Assembly (NCBI GenBank): GCA_944990035.1
Contig: CALYLX010000002.1
Span: 62,001 to 126,000 of the forward strand
Source of the DNA: Clitopilus passeckerianus
Taxonomy: Eukaryota > Basidiomycota > Agaricomycetes > Agaricales > Entolomataceae
Length of the DNA: 64,000 bases
Direction of reading: 5' to 3'
This document shows, piece by piece, positions 57,457 to 64,000 of the stretch. The number at the start of each line of letters is the position of its first letter. Position 1 is the stretch's first letter. The notes beneath the pieces were generated by a model. The model saw only the letters and a list, made by a program, of their open reading frames with translations, was not told the origin of the DNA and made no database searches. The translations under genes were made by a program, and so were the position numbers.

Positions 57457-59009
57457 ATGTCCGGTGAGCGTGCTCATCGTTATCGACAACGAGCTCAAGC
57501 TCAATACATGTAGGTACACCTTCAGGCTCAGGGACGCCTCCAACAAAGGCGATTGGCAGCCTTGCCAAGAAGCAAAGCGATGTAACGCGTCAAGGTACTC
57601 AAAAGATGAAATTCGTACCAACACTACCTGGTCGGCGAAAGAAGGAGTGAGTAAGTCGCCTCGAATCGCACACGTACCTTCAATGTCTGACGTAGAATAT
57701 CACAGAGAAGTGAAACCAGTATGTTCATTGGATAGAGAACTTTGGACTTGGAACTAACAAACCCAAGGAACCTACGCCGCAGGAGTCACCAGTAACAGCA
57801 TCTTCGTCAACTTCTGAACGGGGCTCTGGTCGCGGTCGCGGACGTGGAGATGCAAGGGGAAGAGGTCGTGGCAGGGGTGCTGTTCCTCCTTCAGTCGAAA
57901 TGACAGCTAGTGGTCCCTTTGCAATGGGACCTGCCCTGGCAGGCAACACTGCGGCGAGACGCACAGTTCCTCGATCCAACTTCGTTCCAATCCCAATCCC
58001 TGGTTCTGCGCCTTCGTCTGGCACTTCTACTCCTCATGGTACTGGCTCGATCAAGCTTGAACCGGATGTGTCGAGCAAAGTGGCATCTAGCCGTTCTAGT
58101 GTGGATGATGAAGTCTATTCTGAGCCTGATGAGGGCGTCGAGATTATCGACATGGAGGATGTCAAGCAAATGGATTGGATGGCTCCTGATAGTTTAAAGG
58201 CGGAAAAGTCCAAGAAGCCTAAGAAGGAGGAGGCTAGCGAGGCTGTCGGTGCGTTCATGTTCACTACCCCAACTTATTCTCTTCTTACTTAAATTACCAG
58301 CGGCCGGAGAAATTGATGCCGCAAATGCGATTGACCTCAGTGAGAGTGAAGAGGAAGAAGAGCTCGAGGACATCATCGAACATTTCGCTGCCAAAGCCGA
58401 TATTGAGCAGGTGTGATATTTCCTTCTCCACCGGATGTGGTTGCTCACTTTCGTTCAGAACTCGGAATTGAGAGAAGAAAATCTCTATCTATTCCAGTTT
58501 CCTTCTCCGTTCCCGAAGTTCATCTCAAAGGAGGCCAAGGACAGCTCCTTGGCTGAAGCTGAAGCATCGACTTTGCAGGTGAAAGAAGCTGTGAAACCCG
58601 AGCCTGGAGGAAAGGCGATGGGATCGGTATCAAAGTCCAAAGAGGTTGAGCCTGAACCTGAGCAGAAGGTGGACGGTTTGATCGGTGAACTGGTCGTATA
58701 TCGCAGCGGTGCAGTCAAGATGAGGCTGGTCAATGGCATTTTGTTGGATGTAAGTAATTTAAATATATCGCCGACCACGGGACTTATGTTTCTCGTGTCT
58801 AGATCAATGCTACCACTCAGCCCTCTTTCCTGCAACAAGCATCATATATAGACCAAGATAGCAAGAAGTTGGTTGTTCTAGGCGAAGTCAACAAGAGGTT
58901 CGCTGTTACTCCAGACGTCGACGCCTTGTTGGCAGCGATGGAAAATAAAGACAAGGGTCCACCAAAAACATTCGACGAAGAGGGTCTGATAGCAATGGAT
59001 ACTACATAA
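57457..59009 (+). CDS. RPC53: RNA polymerase III subunit RPC53 (RPC4)
   Basis: The first exon is only 7 nt (ATGTCCG, 57457-57463), and a 50-nt intron (57464-57513) leads to GTPSGSGTPPTKAIGSLAKK and then the family motif KMKFVPTLPGRRKKE. A short exon gives YHREVKP. The next gives an Arg/Gly-rich stretch (RGSGRGRGRGDARGRGR) and the acidic DLSESEEEEELEDIIEHF. The C-terminal RPC4 domain shows NLYLFQFPSPFPKF, GLIGELVVYRSGAVKMRLVN, GILLD spliced to INATTQPSFLQQASYID and LVVLGEVNKRFAVTPDVDAL. RPC53 pairs with RPC37 at the Pol III lobe and aids termination and reinitiation. Stop TAA at 59007-59009. Confidence 0.9.
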
Positions 59010-59241
59010 TGTAGACAGTAGTAGGCAGAATCGCAAATGTCCATTGACACCATTTACCCCCAAGACACAAGAAAAAATAGAATAATCTAATACGTTTGAA
59101 ACCAACTATGCAAAGTAATAGATGGAGACAATCTGAATAAATCGTGTATAGTACAACGTCTTCCGCAACCGAGCACATTGTATGTTACACCGGGCACGCA
59201 ATACGTAAAAAAGAAGAAAAGGTATGCCATCGAAAGGAAAA

Positions 59242-62200
59242 CTACGAACTGCTGAAGGTCATCATGAAGTTTCTCCAAATATCGTCTTGGTTCTGCTCCC
59301 CTGGCCCTGGCAGCGGCTGCACGTAACCATATCCTGGGCTGAGCGGCTGTTGTATATTCATCGACACGTCGGCGTTGTACTGCATGTACACAGGTGATTG
59401 GTATTGTTGGGTATACTGCTGCTGTTGGTCAGGGTATGTCGGCATCCAAGTCTGGTTTTGCATGTTTTGGGCATCCATTCCTTGGTTACCCATGTGGTGA
59501 ACGGTATGTGATGGTGAGTCGACCATACGCTGGTTATGGGGTGAGCCAGTGTTGGGGGCGTTCGTGTAGGCGCCCATTGAGGAAGACATCTGGAGTTGGT
59601 CGGACGAAGTGGAGGCCTTGTTGTACGACATCTGTTGTTGTTGTTGTTGCTGCTGTTGGGCCTGTTGCTGTTGCTGTTGTTGGGCCTGTTGCTGCTGCTG
59701 TTGTTGGGCCTGTTGCTGCTGCTGCTGCTGCTGTTGCGCCGCCTGCTGCTGTTGAAGCTGGTACTGTTGAATCTGTTGCTGCTGTTCGTAATAGATTTGG
59801 TTACTGATCTCCATCTCGTGCTTGATAGGAGCGAAGGCAGGGCCTGATGGGGTATCAAGGCGCCGATAATAATCCATTAACATTTCTGCTGCACCTGTTT
59901 GACTACCAGGACTGCTGCCCCCCTCACTTTCGCGAGAGTTGGTAGGAGGTGAGGCTGAATGCTTTAGGGGTGGAGACTGGCTGTTCGACTTCGAAGTGAT
60001 GACAGATTTCCTTCCTCCGAGAACCTCCAGTTCATCGGGTTCGTTCGACTTGGGGAGGATAGGCTTGTACGCTTCGCCCAGGCCGGCCGTGAAAGCCATA
60101 TAGGAAGAAGAAGCACGTTGGTACATCTTTTGGAGGAACGGCTGTTCACACGAACGTGAGTTACGTTGATAGCCGTACGAGTGAACTCTGATACTTACCA
60201 GCGTGTTGGGGGGCCTGCATTGCCTCGAACCTTGTTCGAAGAAGGGTAGAGTGGAATCAAGGTATTCCATAGCCTCTCGTGTTAGATTGCAAGCGGGGCT
60301 CTCGACAGCCATAACACCGAAGACCACCTGGAAAGAAGATCAATACGGAATCACCTGCAAGCCGGCGGTACTTACACATGCCGAGAAAATTCCAGACCAG
60401 AAGAACCATACGTAGCTAACCTGTGGGCAGATCTGGTACAGGTTACGTAGGCTGTCAATGAGCCGGATCGCGCTCCGGTGCGTCGCCAGGACGGAGGCAG
60501 CATACTTGTGTTGAAGCGGGTTGTTAGAAGCTTCGCGAATTGCCTGCGCGAAGTAACTGCGGTGGATGTACAAGAGGTCTGGATCGCCCTCGTGTCAGGA
60601 CGATCATGCTCTTCTTGGTTAGTTGAAACTGGCACGTACTTGATTCTCTCACAGCCAGGGAACAATATTGTTGCAAGGCCCTCACAGGCTCTGACGCCCA
60701 GGAAACACCTGTCTCCCCACTCCGGCCCGTAGGGCAACGTAGATGGCGTGGTATTGGAAACTTGTGGATCGTCTTGTCGATAGCGAGGAGTGCGGCATAT
60801 GGTGGTGCCTTTCTGCTAAAAACATGCTCAACAGAAATCGAGAGGCATGCGGCACAATAGCGGAATTTCCAGGCGTGGACTGGGGGTAGGATGAGATCAT
60901 TGGTAAGTATCGACCCAGGATAAAACAAATGCTTCCAAGAAAGGTAGATTACTTACAGCCCAGTTCCTTCTCACCATTCTGGAGGGTTATCGGGTCGATA
61001 TCATCGGGGAATTGACAATCCGAGTGCTGTACCAGGAGATTGCCAGGGCGGCCATTTACGAGTGCCTTAAGCCAGATTTAGGACGAACAATATCGATGGT
61101 GAGAATGTGATACTCACCGACCATGTCTCCCAAACGTAGAGTTCCCAATATAGCTAGACAGAACGTGAGAAGCGGTTCGCTTAGGGTTGCCGGCGGCACT
61201 TACCCTTCGTCTGCGCTGAACTTCGTCATGTTCCAAGTTCCAAGCCGCACTGTCACGTTCTGATCAAAAAAACCGGTCGTCAGTTCCGAATCCCTCCTGG
61301 GGCACTGTCAAAAATATCGCTTACGAAGCCCAATCTGATCATGGATTCTCGTCAGCGGATACACAAGAACACAGAAGACAATTGTTAACATACTGCATGG
61401 CCGATTCTCACCCCTAGCCCGCTCAACAACCATCGCTCCTCCTTACCGGTCTGGTTGGCGTTGTAGATGAATCGAAAGACAAGGAATAAGGATTGGACTG
61501 TGGCGCAAGTAACCTCTGTGGAAATAGGGTCAAGGGACAGGGCTGCGCGGCCCAGCACGTAGAATTTCTCTGCGACATCATAGGCTGACGGATTTGCGTC
61601 GTAGAAGCTGCCATGCGCCATGATCATGAAAAATACCGAGAGTTTGTGGGTGTGCACAGTTTCGATGTTGATATACCCGTCTTCGCCGTAGATCGGGTCT
61701 AGAATGGTTTGGATGAAGTCTTCGTATGAGATGGGATCGTACCTGTGATCATTAGGAGTGAACGAAATTGATGACGGGAAGAATGGGCTCACATCCATGC
61801 AACGTTGCTGTAATAGATAGACGCCAGCCCGAGTGCACTTTCCCTAATTGGGAAGTAGCCGGCGAACAGGGACCTGTCGTAGGGGCAGTCTTTCATGCCA
61901 AAGGGAAACGCGTGCATAAGGGTGAGAATTTCATTGGGAAGGTCTGCCGGTGCCGGGCGAGGCCAAGGGGCATCTTCCAGCGCACGCTATGAGGCCGGGG
62001 TTAGTGAGAACGTCAGGTGGGCGAGGTAGTCGCGGAAAGGACGCACAGGGAGTAAATCTTGCAGATACTGATCAGACAAGATTAGTTTGCACCCCAGTCA
62101 ACGAGAATGGGGGACGTACCTCTGAGCCTGCCGATTCCCCATGATATCTTGCTTGCCCATCAAGACCGAGTGAAAGGGACCCTATGGCGTTTGATACCGC

Positions 62201-62856
62201 ATTGACTTCTCCACCTGGGTAGTTTGCATTCTCGTTGGTTCCCAGATCGGTCGCTGGCGGCGTCGAAAGCTGATCATTGGGCTTGTAAGTCCCTCCCTGA
62301 TTTTGGGCTAGCGCCGATTCGAGTTCATGAACGCGGGCATTCAGAACCTTAACCTGTTCTGTAAGGCGCTGCGCCTGCGCCATAAGCACCCTTACTAATT
62401 GTTAGTGTCCCAATAACTGGAGTAACGAGATAGATACATACTTGTTTCCTTTGGTCGCTGCCAAAGTTCCTGGAGGGAGACGCGTATGAGAACGAGTAGA
62501 TGACGCAGTTTAAGAGACAAAGAACCTTCCGGGCAGATGCCTGCACATCCTCGCCTTTAGAGCGTCCTAATTAGTCTCAAGTCGTTGCGGAGAGAGCTGA
62601 GGATGGCTCACCTTATACATGACTGACATGGAAATGTCCTGTGGGGAGCAGATTCAGTACAGGACAGAAGCCGGCGGGCGGCATCTGCCAAGCGTACCTA
62701 TCACATTTGAGCTTAGACCTAGAGACAGCATCCAGCGAAGACTGAGCACTTTAAACGGGGAGTAACATAGTAGCAGGTTACTGACCGTCGACATTCAGCA
62801 CAAGAGAGGCCTAGTTTCCTAGATCCAGAGTCATCACCACTTTTGGTGGTAGTCAT
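59242..62856 (-). CDS. Zn2Cys6 transcription factor with fungal-specific TF domain and polyQ tail
   Basis: The ATG at 62856 begins MTTTKSGDDSGSR. The binuclear cluster is assembled from four exons: LSCAECRR, SKLKC, DRTFPCQSCIR and RGCAGICPEG, followed by GTLAATKGNKVLMAQAQRL, a coiled-coil dimerisation helix (LTEQVKVLNARVHELESAL). The middle is the helical fungal-specific TF domain (DANPSAYDVAEKFYVLGRAA, TCATVQSLFLVFRFIY, later RNLYQICPQVSYVWFFWSGI). The C-terminal tail is disordered, with a long Gln tract broken by single Ala residues (59640-59790) and ends MTFSSS at 59242. Target genes are unknown. Exons in the centre (60400-62000) are many and short; borders there are approximate. Confidence 0.87.
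59636..59790 (-). repeat. 24-bp minisatellite in the polyglutamine tract
   Basis: Within the Gln-coding tract the unit starting GGGCCTGTTGCTG recurs at 59658, 59682 and 59706, exactly 24 bp apart. It encodes Ala plus seven Gln each time, between purer Gln runs. It is a likely site of length variation between strains. Confidence 0.85.
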
Positions 62857-63717
62857 TGCGGTCGTGAACCCTGCCGGGTGTAAATGTAGCTATTCCCTTG
62901 AGTACAATGATTGGTCAAGTAAGCGAGGCTGTTCCCCTGATTATCCATGTACGGCCACTCACCTATCAGTAGTTTGCACAACGTTCCGCGTCGGAGTCGA
63001 TGAATATTATACGAAGAACAAGTTGAAGGGCGTCCCAATGCGCCCGTCACGGCGGATGAATATAAAGAGGAAGTTGCTTCACTCGACCCTGTATCTTGTG
63101 GACGGCTATGCCCGGTTCCTGTTATGGCGTCCAATTCCTTGATGCAGGCGGCTCCTCGAATGATATGCTCAAGGTCCCAAGTTTTTTCAGGAAATCCGGG
63201 TCTCTTATATGTAATGGATGGACACGGCGATCATAAGCTTTTGCCACAACCAGGATGACTCCCGTAACTCATATCTCAAGGATAGCGATTTTCAAGCAAA
63301 AAGGGCAGATGATATTATTCCGTTGACGTGATTCACATACACTGAGTACTACTCTGGGCTGCCAAATGAGAGAATCATGAGTTCACCGCCGGAACGGTCA
63401 ACAGACTTGGCACCTGTGGGAAATCTACGGAAGCAGGGATGAGTTAGCACGGTGGGTCCACAGATAGAGAGAACGAGGTAAAAGAATTTATTAAAGGTCA
63501 GTCAAGGCGGGCTAGTCACCAAAGTGAGGTCGCCCGAAGGTAGCTGAGATAATTTTCTGCACAGCAGGAAAACCTGCCTAAAGCCAAATGCCTCAAACAT
63601 CATGTAAAATGGTGTGAAAGAATGGAAAAATAAAGAGGTAGTGAAGAGGAAAACAGACTCACCAAAGCAGAAGGAGTGTGTAAAGAAGAAAATTGCTTTT
63701 GCGATATCAATCTGCCT
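62857..63717. other. Divergent intergenic region
   Basis: About 0.9 kb between the Zn2Cys6 factor (-) and TAF10 (+). One frame at 62843-63142 is open for 99 codons without a recognisable product. Otherwise promoter-like sequence. Confidence 0.45.
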
Positions 63718-63723
63718 TATATA
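63718..63723 (+). promoter_or_regulatory. TATA-like box before TAF10
   Basis: TATATA about 63 bp upstream of the TAF10 ATG at 63786. Confidence 0.35.
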
Positions 63724-63785
63724 CCGAATTTAGACTCCGATAACTCCGCAGCCTCCTTATTCTGGTCACTACTATTCCTACCACG

Positions 63786-64000
63786 ATGTCTTCTACACAA
63801 TCGCAAGCAACAGTTGCTGCTACATCTGAGAATGTAGACAGCTCCCAAGATACCCAGCAAACACTTGGGGGGACAACAGCGGCACCATCACAGCCAACTC
63901 AGACACGGCAAGCAGCAGAAGAGGCCAGAAAGGACCGAACTCTTGCCGAGTTCATGCTCATGTTGGACGAGTACGAACCTTTGGTATGCGCGGATAGGAT
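63786..64000 (+). CDS. TAF10: TFIID/SAGA subunit TAF10, 3' partial
   Basis: The first exon (63786-63983) encodes a disordered Ser/Thr/Gln-rich N-terminus starting MSSTQSQATVAATSENV, then the start of the TAF10 histone-fold domain, DRTLAEFMLMLDEYEPLV. A GTATGC donor follows at 63984, and the rest lies beyond the window. The LAEFLxMLDxYxPLI signature is specific for TAF10, which is shared by the general factor TFIID and the SAGA complex. HFI1, another SAGA subunit, is also in this window, but the 44-kb distance makes any link fortuitous. Confidence 0.85.
   Translation, partial: MSSTQSQATVAATSENVDSSQDTQQTLGGTTAAPSQPTQTRQAAEEARKDRTLAEFMLMLDEYEPLVCADR

Noticed and set aside
59596..59847. Leu-rich plus-strand ORF resembling a membrane protein
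   Set aside because: Antisense of the CAG-type Gln tract in the Zn2Cys6 factor; Leu runs are the expected artefact.

Overview
The window reads as nuclear DNA of a basidiomycete fungus, most likely an Agaricomycete. Genes are dense and carry many short GT-AG introns (mostly about 50-80 nt). The content fits: expanded kinase-like and F-box families, a NACHT NLR-type gene, a Zn2Cys6 factor with a polyglutamine tail, and a lignocellulose-active glucuronoyl esterase (CE15) carrying a cellulose-binding CBM1, which points to a wood or litter decayer. No rRNA, tRNA, CRISPR array or intact transposon was recognised.

Left part (1-22 kb): a degenerate kinase (5' end outside the window) stands in tandem with a kinase that keeps all catalytic motifs. 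Then come an acidic low-complexity nuclear-type protein (-), a small Ser/Pro-rich ORF, a candidate DASH subunit Hsk3, and a long Mus7/MMS22 replication-repair gene (-) divergent from a makorin-like RING E3 gene (+). SAGA subunit HFI1/ADA1 and an F-box gene follow.

Middle (22-41 kb): a poorly coding stretch, the secreted CE15-CBM1 esterase (-), a LYC1-like acetyltransferase, a type II membrane glycosyltransferase-like protein, and then three minus-strand housekeeping genes: PAT1 (mRNA decapping), GDB1 (glycogen debranching enzyme) and a mitoferrin of the MRS3/MRS4 type.

Accessory-looking block (41-55.7 kb): a decayed copy of an F-box gene, a small secreted kinase-fold protein, the intact F-box paralogue, an orphan ORF, an NLR-type NACHT gene broken by an in-frame stop and a frameshift, and a very large gene that joins a ZNFX1/NFX1-type SF1 helicase to three CbbX-type AAA modules and a coiled coil. 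This last gene and its broken NLR neighbour are the most interesting part of the window and may be a defence or self/non-self locus; that role is inference.

Right part (56-64 kb): xanthine phosphoribosyltransferase XPT1 (-), with a 7-nt microexon inside its glycine loop, shares a 121-bp divergent promoter with RNA polymerase III subunit RPC53 (+). A Zn2Cys6 transcription factor (-) and the first exon of TAF10 (+) close the window. All exon models were assembled by hand from reading frames and splice signals; ends and small exons of the longer genes are approximate where stated.
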